Shown here: positions 28,538 through 38,082 of the stretch, one piece after another
How positions within the stretch are numbered: the stretch's first letter is position 1
How the letters are laid out: each line of letters begins with the position of its first letter
NCBI GenBank assembly: GCA_012960115.1
Contig: DUBX01000042.1
Span: 23,364 to 87,363 of the forward strand
Length of the DNA stretch: 64,000 nucleotides
Origin: Porticoccaceae bacterium
GTDB taxonomy: Bacteria; Pseudomonadota; Gammaproteobacteria; Pseudomonadales; Porticoccaceae
Reading direction: 5' to 3'
Notes under the pieces: generated by a model
The model's input: the letters and a program-made list of their open reading frames with translations, nothing else
Told to the model about the DNA's origin: nothing
Databases searched by the model: none
Program-made: the position numbers and the translations under genes

Positions 28538-29479
28538 GTGAGAATTATTTTCGCTGGAACACCAGATTTTGCTGCATCTCATCTCCAGTCTATTATCAAT
28601 GATAATAGGCATCAGATCTTAGCAGTCTATACCCAACCAGATCGTCCTGCGGGTCGAGGGAAAAAGCTTTCAGCAAGTCCAGTAAAAAAACTAGCTGAGG
28701 CTAATGGTCTTAAGGTATTGCAACCCGCTTCTCTCCGAGAACATGGACAACAAGAATTGATGGCCGATCTGCAAGCAGATCTCATGGTGGTTGTAGCCTA
28801 TGGCCTAATGCTTCCACAGGCTATCTTAGACACTCCGCGGCTCGGCTGCATTAATGTTCATGGGTCAATACTTCCACGATGGCGCGGGGCCGCTCCCATC
28901 CAGAGAGCCATTGAAGCAGGCGATACCGCGAGTGGTGTCACCATCATGCAAATGGATTCAGGTCTAGACACCGGTTCGATTCTCTCAACCTCTAGGTGCT
29001 CTCTAGCTAACGGAGAAACTAGCGGGACTTTATATCAGAGGCTCGCAGTCTTAGGTTCTTCGTCACTAACTGCCATGCTTGTCAAACTTGAAGCGGGCAA
29101 TGCGGTTAGCATCGAACAGGATAATAGTCAGAGTACCTACGCTGCCAAAATTGACAAAGCTGAAGCGCTTATTAATTGGAGTCTACCAGCGACTACTATA
29201 GATCGTTGCGTTCGGGCTTTTAATCCTTCGCCAACCGCTTTTTCATTAATTGAAGGGCAACGATTTAAAGTCTGGGATGCAACTGTTATAGCGGGGTCTA
29301 ATAGCGCGGCGGCGGGACACATAAACTCCTTTGATGCCAATGGCCTATTAGTTGGCTGTGGCCAAGATGCATTATTGCTAAAGGAAATTCAGTTGGCCGG
29401 GAAACCACGAATGCCGATTGGAGAACTACTGAAGTCACGTTCAGAGTTGTTTGCTAGCGGGAAATTACTTGGCCTATAA
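28538..29479 (+). CDS. fmt: Methionyl-tRNA formyltransferase
   Basis: 313 aa. Formylates initiator Met-tRNA using 10-formyl-THF. The start is GTG with AGGATG 9 nt upstream. The N-terminal Rossmann part starts RIIFAGTPDFAA, the catalytic region is NVHGSILPRWRGAAPIQRA and the tRNA-binding C-terminal barrel is at about 210-313. Its 3' end overlaps rsmB by about 11 nt. Confidence 0.96.
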   Translation: MRIIFAGTPDFAASHLQSIINDNRHQILAVYTQPDRPAGRGKKLSASPVKKLAEANGLKVLQPASLREHGQQELMADLQADLMVVVAYGLMLPQAILDTPRLGCINVHGSILPRWRGAAPIQRAIEAGDTASGVTIMQMDSGLDTGSILSTSRCSLANGETSGTLYQRLAVLGSSSLTAMLVKLEAGNAVSIEQDNSQSTYAAKIDKAEALINWSLPATTIDRCVRAFNPSPTAFSLIEGQRFKVWDATVIAGSNSAAAGHINSFDANGLLVGCGQDALLLKEIQLAGKPRMPIGELLKSRSELFASGKLLGL

Positions 29480-30830
29480 ACCAAAAAATACGAGGCAACT
29501 GCCTATTCGCGTCGCGGCCGCAGAAGTTGTCGCTCAGGTGCTTCGGGGCCAGTCGCTATCAATGCTACTCCCCGAATATGCCGCTCGCGTTGATGAAAAG
29601 GATCGCGCGCTATTTAAAGAAATATGCTTTGGCTCTCTGCGCTGGTACCCACAGATTTCAATATTGCTAAAGCAGCTGATCCAAAAGCCGCTGCGTGAAA
29701 AAGATTTGGAAGTTCAAGGTCTGATCACCTGTGGTATTTATCAGCTGTTGTATATGCGAATATCAGAGCATGCTGTGGTCAATGAAACTGTTTCCGCCGT
29801 CAATGGTCTTAATCGCAAATGGGCAAAAGGATTAGTTAATGCTGTATTAAGGAGTTTTCAACGGCAAAAAACGGATTTGCTAGCAGAGCACGCTAACAAT
29901 ACAACATTTCAATCTGCTCATCCAAAATGGCTAGTGACCAAGCTCGTTCACGCTTGGACTCAAACCACAGCTGACGATATTATCGCGGCCAATAATGATC
30001 GTGGCCCAATGACTTTGCGGGTTAATCGGCGGCATGGTTCACGCAGCGACTATATACAGCGCCTAGAAAAAGCGGGTATTAGTGCAGTTAAAACAAGGCA
30101 TAGCGCAGACGGCGTCATCCTAGATTCACCCGTCGATGTTACCTCTCTGCCTGGCTTTGCTGAAGGCGATTCAAGCGTGCAAGACGAGGCAGCACAGCTT
30201 GCTGCTGGGTTGCTGTGTTTAAAACCAGGCCTGTCCATATTAGATGCCTGCTCTGCACCGGGAGGCAAAACTTGTCATATTCTTGAGGCGGAGTCCAATC
30301 TCGGCTCTGTTTTAGCACTCGATTCTGAATCTCGACGTATGCCCAGAGTAGAAGAGAATCTATCAAGGCTGAAGCTCGGCGCGGAGCTAAAAGTTGCTGA
30401 TGCTGGCGATCTCGATAGCTGGTGGGATAAACAACCTTTTGACCGCATTTTATTGGATGCTCCCTGTTCTGCAACTGGCGTTATCCGGCGCCACCCAGAC
30501 ATCAAAATACTGCGCAAACCCGCAGATATTGATAAGCTAGCAATTATTCAGGCAAGGCTATTAGAAATACTCTGGCAAACTCTGAGCAATGAGGGTATTT
30601 TAGTCTACGCAACCTGCTCAATCTTGCCGGAGGAGAACGATCAGGTAGTAAAGGCTTTTGTGGCTGGCCACAAAGACGCAGAAATAATGACCATTAAGGC
30701 TAGTTGGGGGGTGGCTACAGATTGCGGCCGACAATTGTTCCCAACCATAAATGGCTCTGATGGGTTTTACTATGCAAGACTTCGTAAAAAACCATCTGTC
30801 GGCAAAGGCGCCGATAAAGGCCCGGAATAA
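29469..30830 (+). CDS. rsmB: 16S rRNA (cytosine967-C5)-methyltransferase RsmB
   Basis: 453 aa from TTG 29469, inside the end of fmt. An N-terminal NusB-like RNA-binding domain (about 1-140) is followed by the SAM methyltransferase domain with DACSAPGGKTCH (SAM site), DAPCSATGVIRRHPD and the catalytic cysteine in YATCSILPEEND. No ATG is available at a sensible place. TTG 29469 (AYKPKNTRQ) best matches the length of E. coli RsmB; TTG 29451 is the alternative given in the ORF track. Confidence 0.9.
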   Translation: MAYKPKNTRQLPIRVAAAEVVAQVLRGQSLSMLLPEYAARVDEKDRALFKEICFGSLRWYPQISILLKQLIQKPLREKDLEVQGLITCGIYQLLYMRISEHAVVNETVSAVNGLNRKWAKGLVNAVLRSFQRQKTDLLAEHANNTTFQSAHPKWLVTKLVHAWTQTTADDIIAANNDRGPMTLRVNRRHGSRSDYIQRLEKAGISAVKTRHSADGVILDSPVDVTSLPGFAEGDSSVQDEAAQLAAGLLCLKPGLSILDACSAPGGKTCHILEAESNLGSVLALDSESRRMPRVEENLSRLKLGAELKVADAGDLDSWWDKQPFDRILLDAPCSATGVIRRHPDIKILRKPADIDKLAIIQARLLEILWQTLSNEGILVYATCSILPEENDQVVKAFVAGHKDAEIMTIKASWGVATDCGRQLFPTINGSDGFYYARLRKKPSVGKGADKGPE

Positions 30831-30832
30831 CG

Positions 30833-32215
30833 ATGAAAATAATCATAGTGGGTGCTGGTCAAGTTGGTGGAACGCTCGCCGAAACTCTAGCTCGTGAATA
30901 CAACGATGTAACCTTGATCGATATTGATGAAGGTGTGTTACGTGGTCTGCAAGATCGCCTCGACGTTCGAACGGTAGTAGGCATAGGCAGCTACCCAGAT
31001 GTGCTGGTGCAAGCCGGAATCGAAGACGCCGATATGCTGGTTGCGGTCACGAGCAGCGATGAAATTAACATTACCGCCTGCCAAGTTGCCTACTCTTTAT
31101 TCCAAACGCCGACTAAAATAGCGCGTGTGCGAGCACATAATTACACTAACCCAAAATATAAAAGCATTCTTTTTAATGATAAGAATATGCCCGTGGATGT
31201 GATGATCGCTCCGGAGCAGGCCGTCACTCATTACATTCGTAGACTGATTGAACAACCTGGGGCTCTGCAGGTCTTGGATTTTGCGGATGGCGTTCTTCAG
31301 TTAGTGGGCTTGCGTGCGGTCAAAGACAGCCCCCTGGTCGGACAAGAGTTACGGACCCTAAAAGAGCATATACCTAAAGCCGATGCGCGCGTTGCCGCAC
31401 TCTACCGAAAAGATCGAGCCATTTTCCCGGTCGGTGATACAGTCATCGAAGATGGCGACGAAGTGTTTTTTATAGCGGCCAAGAAAAATATCCGTAAGGT
31501 CATGAGCGAGCTTCGCCGTCTTGAAAAGCCTTATCACAGGCTAGTGATTGCGGGTGGTGGCAACATTGGCTTTAGGCTGACCAAAGCCCTTGAAGAAGAT
31601 TACAGTATTAAAATCATCGAGTTTTCTCCCAAACGAGCGGAGTATCTATCTGAAAAGCTAAATCGCGCCGTGGTTTTAAACGGCTCAGCAACAGACCAAG
31701 AACTGCTGTTGGATGAAAATATTGATAAAACCGACGTATTCTTAGCCTTAACCAATGATGATGAGGTTAATATCATGGCCTCTCTTCTAGCCAAGCGACT
31801 TGGTGCAAAGAAAGTCATGACACTTATAAGCAACCCAGTTTATGCCGATCTAATGCAGGGTGGGGAAATTGATATCGCCATCTCTCCACAACAGGCGACA
31901 ATAAGTTCGTTGCTGACCCATGTTCGCCAAGGCGATACAGTTAGTGTGCACTCGCTGCGCCGCGGGGCTGCTGAAGCTCTGGAATTCATTGTTCATGGTG
32001 ATGCAAAATCTTCCAAAGTGGTGGGTCGCGCCATTGGCGATATTAAGTCGCCCCCAGGATCTACACTAGCGGCCTTAGTCCGCAACGGAGAGGTGCTTAT
32101 TGCCCATCATGACACCGTCATAGAGACCGACGATCACGTGATAGTGTTCGTCGTCGACAAAGAAAACACTAAGGCCGTTGAAAAACTCTTTGCGGTCGGA
32201 TTCACTTTTTTCTAG
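30833..32215 (+). CDS. trkA: Trk potassium transporter peripheral subunit TrkA
   Basis: 460 aa with two tandem RCK units, each with NAD-binding Rossmann (KIIIVGAGQVGGTLA at the start, LVIAGGGNIGFRLT near 232) and TrkA_C domains. It gates the TrkH channel in response to nucleotides. It lies 2 nt after rsmB and 13 nt before trkH, so uptake gate and pore are cotranscribed. Confidence 0.97.
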   Translation: MKIIIVGAGQVGGTLAETLAREYNDVTLIDIDEGVLRGLQDRLDVRTVVGIGSYPDVLVQAGIEDADMLVAVTSSDEINITACQVAYSLFQTPTKIARVRAHNYTNPKYKSILFNDKNMPVDVMIAPEQAVTHYIRRLIEQPGALQVLDFADGVLQLVGLRAVKDSPLVGQELRTLKEHIPKADARVAALYRKDRAIFPVGDTVIEDGDEVFFIAAKKNIRKVMSELRRLEKPYHRLVIAGGGNIGFRLTKALEEDYSIKIIEFSPKRAEYLSEKLNRAVVLNGSATDQELLLDENIDKTDVFLALTNDDEVNIMASLLAKRLGAKKVMTLISNPVYADLMQGGEIDIAISPQQATISSLLTHVRQGDTVSVHSLRRGAAEALEFIVHGDAKSSKVVGRAIGDIKSPPGSTLAALVRNGEVLIAHHDTVIETDDHVIVFVVDKENTKAVEKLFAVGFTFF

Positions 32216-32228
32216 GACACGGGCCTTT

Positions 32229-33677
32229 ATGCATATTGCTGTTATAGCGCGAGTTTTAGGCATGCTGATGATGATTTTCAGCCTGACCATGCTCTCGCCA
32301 ATCATAGTCGCATCCATCTACGAAGAAAATACGACCCCGATGTTCTTGCTGGCTTTTGCCATCACACAGTTCGTTGGTCTAGCATTTTGGCTACCCTCTA
32401 GAGGGCGCATCGGGGAGCTAAGGACTCGCGATGGTTTTTTTGTGACAGTGTTTTTCTGGCTGGTCCTTAGTACTTTTGGCACCTTACCGCTAATTTTTTC
32501 CGAAGCAACGAACCTATCATTTGTTGATGCTTTGTTTGAGTCAGTCTCAGGATTAACCACCACCGGGGCAACCGTTTTGTCGAGTCTCGATGAATTACCC
32601 AAGTCAATCCTCTATTATCGACAGCAACTACAATGGCTCGGTGGCATCGGCATTGTGGTCATTGCAGTCGCGATTTTACCGATGTTAGGTATCGGTGGCA
32701 TGCAAATATATCGCGCTGAAACGCCTGGGCCGATAAAAGATGCCAAGCTAACCCCCCGTATTGCTGAAACAGCTAATGTATTATTTAAAATTTATCTCAC
32801 TCTCACCATCGTCTGCGCCCTAGCGTACTGGTTCGCGGGAATGAGCGGCTTTGATGCCATCGGCCATAGCTTTTCAACCGTTGCTATTGGTGGATTTTCT
32901 ACTCATGACGCCAGCATTGGTTTCTTCGATAGCGATTTAATTATGGCCATCTGTACTTTTTTTATGATCATCTCAGGGCTGAACTTTGCACTGCATTACC
33001 ACGTATGGCATAACCGCCGGCTCAATTTCTACTGGAAAGACCCAGAAGCTCGGATGTACATTTATCTCCTGTTATTCGGAATATTGGTGACATGTTCTTA
33101 CCTCTATTTTAGCGGCACTTATGGCTGGGAGAACAGCTTCAGTATCGGTGTGTTTCAGTTAGTCTCAATGCTAACCACCACTGGATTTACCACCACTGAA
33201 TTTAATAGCTGGCCAACCTTTTTGCCCTTTTTCTTAATCTTCTTAAGCTTTTTCGGCGCTTGTGCTGGGTCTACGGGTGGTGGCATCAAGATTGGTCGAA
33301 TGTTAATTATGGCTCAGCAAGGCATTCGTGAGGTTTATAGGTTGGTGCACCCTAATGCGCTGCTACCGATTAAAATTCGCAATCGTCGCGTTCCCGAACG
33401 GGTGGTTGATGCGATCTGGGCGTTCTTTGGAGTTTACCTAGCCATTTTTTATCTAATGGTGCTACTACTGTTGGCGTCAGGGTTGGACTATGTAACTGCC
33501 TGGTCAGCCACTGCAGCTGCACTAAACAACCTTGGTCCTGGCTTGGGAGGCGTTGCAACTAACTACGCAGACATTAGCAGTTTTGCCAAGGTGGTGCTGA
33601 GTTGGGGCATGCTCTTAGGGCGACTGGAAATATTTACACTACTAGTATTATTTACACCCACCTTTTGGAGAAATTAA
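32229..33677 (+). CDS. trkH: Trk potassium transporter membrane subunit TrkH
   Basis: 482-aa inner-membrane K+ channel subunit built from four M1-P-M2 units. The selectivity-filter Gly residues lie in TTTGATVL, VAIGGFSTHD, TTTGFTTTEF and NNLGPGLGG. ATG 32229 is the true start; the ORF-track extension lies in the end of trkA in another frame. A GC-rich hairpin follows. Confidence 0.96.
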   Translation: MHIAVIARVLGMLMMIFSLTMLSPIIVASIYEENTTPMFLLAFAITQFVGLAFWLPSRGRIGELRTRDGFFVTVFFWLVLSTFGTLPLIFSEATNLSFVDALFESVSGLTTTGATVLSSLDELPKSILYYRQQLQWLGGIGIVVIAVAILPMLGIGGMQIYRAETPGPIKDAKLTPRIAETANVLFKIYLTLTIVCALAYWFAGMSGFDAIGHSFSTVAIGGFSTHDASIGFFDSDLIMAICTFFMIISGLNFALHYHVWHNRRLNFYWKDPEARMYIYLLLFGILVTCSYLYFSGTYGWENSFSIGVFQLVSMLTTTGFTTTEFNSWPTFLPFFLIFLSFFGACAGSTGGGIKIGRMLIMAQQGIREVYRLVHPNALLPIKIRNRRVPERVVDAIWAFFGVYLAIFYLMVLLLLASGLDYVTAWSATAAALNNLGPGLGGVATNYADISSFAKVVLSWGMLLGRLEIFTLLVLFTPTFWRN

Positions 33678-33679
33678 AT

Positions 33680-33704
33680 AGCGGCCCTCACCCTCGGAGC
33701 CGCT
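33680..33704 (+). terminator. Hairpin terminator after trkH
   Basis: Stem AGCGGC / GCCGCT, extended by CC / GG, then TTTAGTTT. It starts 3 nt after the trkH stop and precedes the convergent dctP-type gene by 15 nt. Confidence 0.65.
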
Positions 33705-33718
33705 TTAGTTTGCAGTAA

Positions 33719-34807
33719 CTACTCCTTACGGGCTTGGTAATAGGCTTCTTCAGAAATAGTGTGGTAGGCCGTTGCCTGCCGCTGGAAAGCTTTAACTGAC
33801 TCGGCAATACGTCGAGAAATGTCTGAATCATCAGCCAACTCTTCAAGCATCTCTGCAGAGATACTACGCAGCTCAGTAATCACTTCATCGGGAAGCTTTC
33901 TCAACTGCACTCCATGGGTTTCCACTAAACTAATTAATGCCTCGTTATTTCGCGCCGTGTATTCATCGAGCATGTCTTGATTAACGGCCCTAGCCGCTGT
34001 TTCGACAATTGCCTGCAAATCATCCGGCAAAGTCGCTAAAGCGTCTTTGTTAACAATTAACTCCAAGGTCGGACCTGGTTCATGCCAACCAGGGTAATAG
34101 TAATATTTGGCCACCTGATGAAAACCAAGCGCGATGTCGTTGTAGGGGCTCACCCATTCAAGAGCATCAATAACCCCGGTCTGCATGGCGGTATAAAGCT
34201 CACCTCCGGCGATGGTCACCGATACCCCCCCAGCGCGCGTAATAACATCTCCGCCCATGCCCGGGATCCGCATTTTTAATCCCTTTATATCATCCATGGA
34301 GTTTATTTCTCGATTGAACCATCCAGCCATTTGCACGCCTGTATTGCCCGCGGCAAAGGGAACTAAGTTAAAATCGCTGTAGAGCTCTCGCCACAACTCC
34401 AACCCACCTCCATAGTGCAGCCATCCGTTCATCTCTTGAGCGTTAAGCCCAAAGGGGATCGAGGTAAAAAATGCAGCGGCCTTCGACTTTCCCGTCCAGT
34501 AATAGGAAGCGCCGTGTCCCATCTCGGCAGTGCCTTGAGACACGGCATCAAACACTTCAAATGCCGGAACTAATTGGCCTGCACCGAACACCTTAATTTG
34601 CAGTCTGCCGTTGCTCATTGCATCGATTTTTTTAGCAAAATTTTCGGGCGCCGTACCTAATCCGGGATAATTTTTGGGCCATGTGGTGACCAGCTTCCAT
34701 TTAAAGTATTGCTGTTTCTCCACTACGCCAGAGGCGACCGTCTTATCGTCGCCCCCGCTGCAGCTAACCAAAAACAAAGCTAACAGTACCGTTACTATAA
34801 TGCGCAT
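33719..34807 (-). CDS. TRAP transporter solute-binding lipoprotein (DctP/TakP family), orphan
   Basis: 362 aa with a lipobox (VTVLLALFLVSCSGGDD), so anchored in a membrane facing the periplasm. The DctP fold is shown by WKLVTTWPKNYPG, GAGQLVPAFEVFDAVSQGTAEM, the Arg-containing LKMRIPGMGGDV and GALEW-like IDALEWVSPYND. The closest recalled relatives bind 2-oxo acids or lactate. No DctQ or DctM membrane subunits are in the window, so its transporter must be encoded elsewhere. Confidence 0.88.
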   Translation of the reverse strand: MRIIVTVLLALFLVSCSGGDDKTVASGVVEKQQYFKWKLVTTWPKNYPGLGTAPENFAKKIDAMSNGRLQIKVFGAGQLVPAFEVFDAVSQGTAEMGHGASYYWTGKSKAAAFFTSIPFGLNAQEMNGWLHYGGGLELWRELYSDFNLVPFAAGNTGVQMAGWFNREINSMDDIKGLKMRIPGMGGDVITRAGGVSVTIAGGELYTAMQTGVIDALEWVSPYNDIALGFHQVAKYYYYPGWHEPGPTLELIVNKDALATLPDDLQAIVETAARAVNQDMLDEYTARNNEALISLVETHGVQLRKLPDEVITELRSISAEMLEELADDSDISRRIAESVKAFQRQATAYHTISEEAYYQARKE

Positions 34808-34841
34808 TTTTTTCCCTCTTTGATGGTGCTTTCTGTTCTTT

Positions 34842-37001
34842 TTATATAGCGGCCAAATTGGCAGACGCCAAAATTAAAATTTTAGTTCCAGCCATCTCAA
34901 AGCTCACATGTACTCTTGCTCTTGGGCCATTACCTTCAAAATTCAAAATCACGCCTTCGCCATAAACATTGTGATTGACCGACTGACCCAACTGAAAACC
35001 GGTTTCTTCTCCCTGATCGCTGCGCATAGCACCCGCAGCATAGCTTGTCGGTCGCGCTATGGTGTTTTGCAGTCGAACCTCTTCTATTACCTCTTTTGGA
35101 ATATCCCGCACAAACCTAGAAATTAAATTAAATGATTCGCTTCCATAAATAGATCGACTCTCTGCAAAAGTTATATAGAGTTTTTGCTTCGCTCTAGTTA
35201 TGCCCACATACGCCAGCCGCCGCTCTTCCTCTAGTCTTCCAGGTTCATCCAGCGACATTTTGTGGGGAAATAGATTCTCTTCCATTCCTGCAATAAACAC
35301 CAGCGGAAATTCCAAACCCTTAGCACTGTGTAAGGTCATCAACTGCACCGCGTCTTGGTCTTCGTCCGCTTGGCGATCGCCAGAATCTAACGCGACCTGA
35401 TCTAGAAATTGTGGCAGTACAGGCAAGTCTCTATCTTCCGCTTCAAAGTTTCGGCAGGCACCAACCAGTTCCTCGAGATTCTCAACGCGAGCCTGCCCTC
35501 GTTCGCCTTTTTCCCTCCGATGCATTTCTATCAGCCCGCTATGTTGTATCGCGTTTTCTGCCTGTTCAGCTAATGGTAACTCATCGAACTGCCCACTCAT
35601 TTCATTGACTAGCTCAATAAAAGCAGCAACAGCGTTCGTTGCCCGTGCCGCCATGCGCTTCTCACTGACCACCGAAACTGAGGCTGTCCACAGAGAGGTT
35701 TTGTTGTCTCGGGCTAATTCTCGCACTATCTCTAAGGTACGGTCACCAATGCCACGCGGCGGTACATTGACCACTCGCTCAAAGGCCACATCGTCATGGC
35801 AGTTCAACATGAGTCGCAGATAGGACAGAGCGTTTTTAATTTCCATTCGCTCATAAAAGCGCTGCCCACCATAGATACGGTACGGGATTTCAGCCTGTAA
35901 TAACGCGGCCTCTAGCACCCTTGATTGCGCGTTAGAACGATAAAGAATTGCCGCGTCCTCACGCCGATTCCCATCCGTGCTCCAGCTATGTAATCGATCT
36001 GCAATATAACGGGCTTCGTCGTGTTCATTGAAAGCTGAGTACAGCGCTATGGCTTCTCCTTCTCCCGCATCGGTCCAAAGATTTTTCCCAAGGCGGCCGG
36101 AATTCTTTGCGATCACCGCATTAGCAGCCTGTAGAATATTTGAGGTCGAGCGATAGTTTTGCTCTAGTTTTACTGTTTCAGTAGCAGGAAAGTCGCGCTC
36201 ATAACTAAGAATATTTTCTACCTTCGCTCCGCGCCAACCATAAATTGATTGGTCGTCATCGCCTACCGCAGTTACGGCACTCACTTTCCCGGCAAGCAAT
36301 CTCAACCAGGCATATTGAACCGCGTTAGTATCTTGAAACTCATCCACTAAAATGTGCTTAAAACGCTGTTGATAATGCTCTAGTACCGACGGGTTATGCT
36401 TCCACAGCTCTAGCGCTCGAAGCAGCAGTTCGGCAAAATCAATCACGCCTACACGTTCGCAGGTTTCTTCATAACCTCGGTAGATCCGTAACATGGTGGC
36501 CAAATAAGGATCTCCACCTTCTTGAATGTGGGCAGACCGCAAGCCCTCATCTTTTTGGCCGTTTATCCACCATTGAGCCTGCTTTGGCGGCCATCTTTGC
36601 TCATCCAAATCCATACTACGCATAACGCGCTTAACTAAGCGCAGTTGATCATCAGAATCTAGAATTTGAAAATTTTCTGGCAATTTGGCATCGCGCCAGT
36701 GCGCCTTTAATAGCCGATGCGCCAAGCCATGAAACGTTCCGACCCACATGCCTCTCAATGACATGCCCAGCAACTCATTAATTCTCTCTCGCATTTCGCG
36801 AGCCGCTCTATTAGTGAAGGTGACCGCAAGGATTCCGTAAGGGGACACATTATCTACCTGAATTTTCCAGGCGATACGATGCACCAGAACTCGCGTTTTC
36901 CCGCTGCCAGCACCAGCTAACACTAAAAGGTGCTGTTTATCGCTAGTAATTGCCTGTTCTTGAGGTGCGTTGAGATTATGTAATATTGAGGTAACGTCCA
37001 T
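34842..37001 (-). CDS. uvrD: DNA helicase II UvrD
   Basis: 719-aa SF1A 3'-5' helicase for mismatch and nucleotide excision repair. Motif I is LAGAGSGKTRVL, motif II VDEFQDTNAVQY, motif III GDDDQSIYGWRGA, motif IV LEQNYRST and motif V MTLHSAKGLEFP. The C-terminal Tudor-like segment typical of UvrD (VNHNVYGEGVILNFEG) is present. ATG 37001 gives the family start (SILHNLNAPQEQAI), ten codons after the ORF-track start. Confidence 0.96.
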   Translation of the reverse strand: MDVTSILHNLNAPQEQAITSDKQHLLVLAGAGSGKTRVLVHRIAWKIQVDNVSPYGILAVTFTNRAAREMRERINELLGMSLRGMWVGTFHGLAHRLLKAHWRDAKLPENFQILDSDDQLRLVKRVMRSMDLDEQRWPPKQAQWWINGQKDEGLRSAHIQEGGDPYLATMLRIYRGYEETCERVGVIDFAELLLRALELWKHNPSVLEHYQQRFKHILVDEFQDTNAVQYAWLRLLAGKVSAVTAVGDDDQSIYGWRGAKVENILSYERDFPATETVKLEQNYRSTSNILQAANAVIAKNSGRLGKNLWTDAGEGEAIALYSAFNEHDEARYIADRLHSWSTDGNRREDAAILYRSNAQSRVLEAALLQAEIPYRIYGGQRFYERMEIKNALSYLRLMLNCHDDVAFERVVNVPPRGIGDRTLEIVRELARDNKTSLWTASVSVVSEKRMAARATNAVAAFIELVNEMSGQFDELPLAEQAENAIQHSGLIEMHRREKGERGQARVENLEELVGACRNFEAEDRDLPVLPQFLDQVALDSGDRQADEDQDAVQLMTLHSAKGLEFPLVFIAGMEENLFPHKMSLDEPGRLEEERRLAYVGITRAKQKLYITFAESRSIYGSESFNLISRFVRDIPKEVIEEVRLQNTIARPTSYAAGAMRSDQGEETGFQLGQSVNHNVYGEGVILNFEGNGPRARVHVSFEMAGTKILILASANLAAI

Positions 37002-37168
37002 AGGTGTGCAGTCTAGCAATTTAACAGGCAAAAATCGGGATCAACTGAATTTCTTTTTAGTTTTAACCGAGATCTAAGACCTTAACGCTCATCCCTCGCT
37101 AAAATAGTCACAATAACCCCCAAATGACTCTTTTTTTACTACAAAACTGGCAATGTAGACCGTTTTCT

Positions 37169-37183
37169 TGTAAATTTTTTACA
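37169..37183. promoter_or_regulatory. HexR-type operator upstream of hexR
   Basis: TGTAAA-TTT-TTTACA, perfect 6-bp arms around a 3-nt spacer, 20 nt before the hexR ATG. It resembles the TGTA...TACA palindromes described for HexR and suggests autoregulation. Confidence 0.5.
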
Positions 37184-37203
37184 TAACTTACTTTGGACGA
37201 CTC

Positions 37204-38052
37204 ATGAAACCTGCTCAATTGACCCAAACCATCAGTGACACCTTGCCAGCGCTTCGAAAATCGGAGCGCAAAGTAGCTGATTTTGTTCTCAAATCACCGC
37301 TGAATGTAATCAGGATGCGCATCGTGGATTTAGCCCAACAGGCTGGAGTGAGCGAGCCTACCGTTGTCCGGTTTTGTCGCGCTGTCGGTTGTCGTGGTTT
37401 TCAGGACTTTAAAATGGCGCTAGCTCAACAACTGGCCTCCAGCCCAAGCTATGGGCAAATCGCCGTGACTGATACTGACTCCACAAAGGAGTATACCTAC
37501 AAGGTTTTCGACTCAACCGTTGATGCGCTACTTAAAGTTCGCGACAGTTTGGTCCTAGCAAATCTCGAGGCTGCTGTGGCTGCAATTTGCGCTGCCGGCC
37601 GCGTTGAGTTCTATGGTTTTGGCGCCTCGGCCGCGGTGGCCTTTGACGCGCAGCACAAATTCTTTAGACTTCAAATAACCTCTGCAGCGTACTCTGACCC
37701 CCACCTTCAAAATATGTCTGCAACCTCTCTAAGTGCTGGCGATGTGGTCATTGCTATTTCTCAGTCAGGGCGTTCTCAGGCGCTGCTCGATTCTATGGAT
37801 CTCGTTAAGCAAGCAGGTGGGTTGGTCATTGGCTTAGCCCCCAGCGGTTCTCCGGTTGCTCTTCGCGCATCAATCCCTATTGAGGTAGACGCTAAAGAAG
37901 ATATTCAAATTTATACCCCTTTATCGTCCCGAATTGCTCATCTTGCTGTAATTGATGTTCTCGCGATTGGTATTGCGCAAAAGAAAGGCCCTAAACTCCA
38001 TGAGCACTTGCAACAATTACAAGCTGGCCTGTCGTCTTTACGCAGCCAATGA
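37204..38052 (+). CDS. hexR: RpiR/HexR-family transcriptional regulator
   Basis: 282 aa. An N-terminal HTH of the RpiR family (about 1-77: LAQQAGVSEPTVVRFCRAVG) is followed by a SIS sugar-phosphate domain (about 105-250: FYGFGASAAVAFDAQHKFF and IAISQSGRSQALLDS). This pattern fits HexR, which senses KDPG and controls Entner-Doudoroff and central carbon genes. None of those genes are in the window, so the assignment rests on domain pattern and the upstream site. It is divergent from uvrD. Confidence 0.8.
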   Translation: MKPAQLTQTISDTLPALRKSERKVADFVLKSPLNVIRMRIVDLAQQAGVSEPTVVRFCRAVGCRGFQDFKMALAQQLASSPSYGQIAVTDTDSTKEYTYKVFDSTVDALLKVRDSLVLANLEAAVAAICAAGRVEFYGFGASAAVAFDAQHKFFRLQITSAAYSDPHLQNMSATSLSAGDVVIAISQSGRSQALLDSMDLVKQAGGLVIGLAPSGSPVALRASIPIEVDAKEDIQIYTPLSSRIAHLAVIDVLAIGIAQKKGPKLHEHLQQLQAGLSSLRSQ

Positions 38053-38082
38053 CGGTTAGGATAGTCTTGGGTCTGCCACCAA

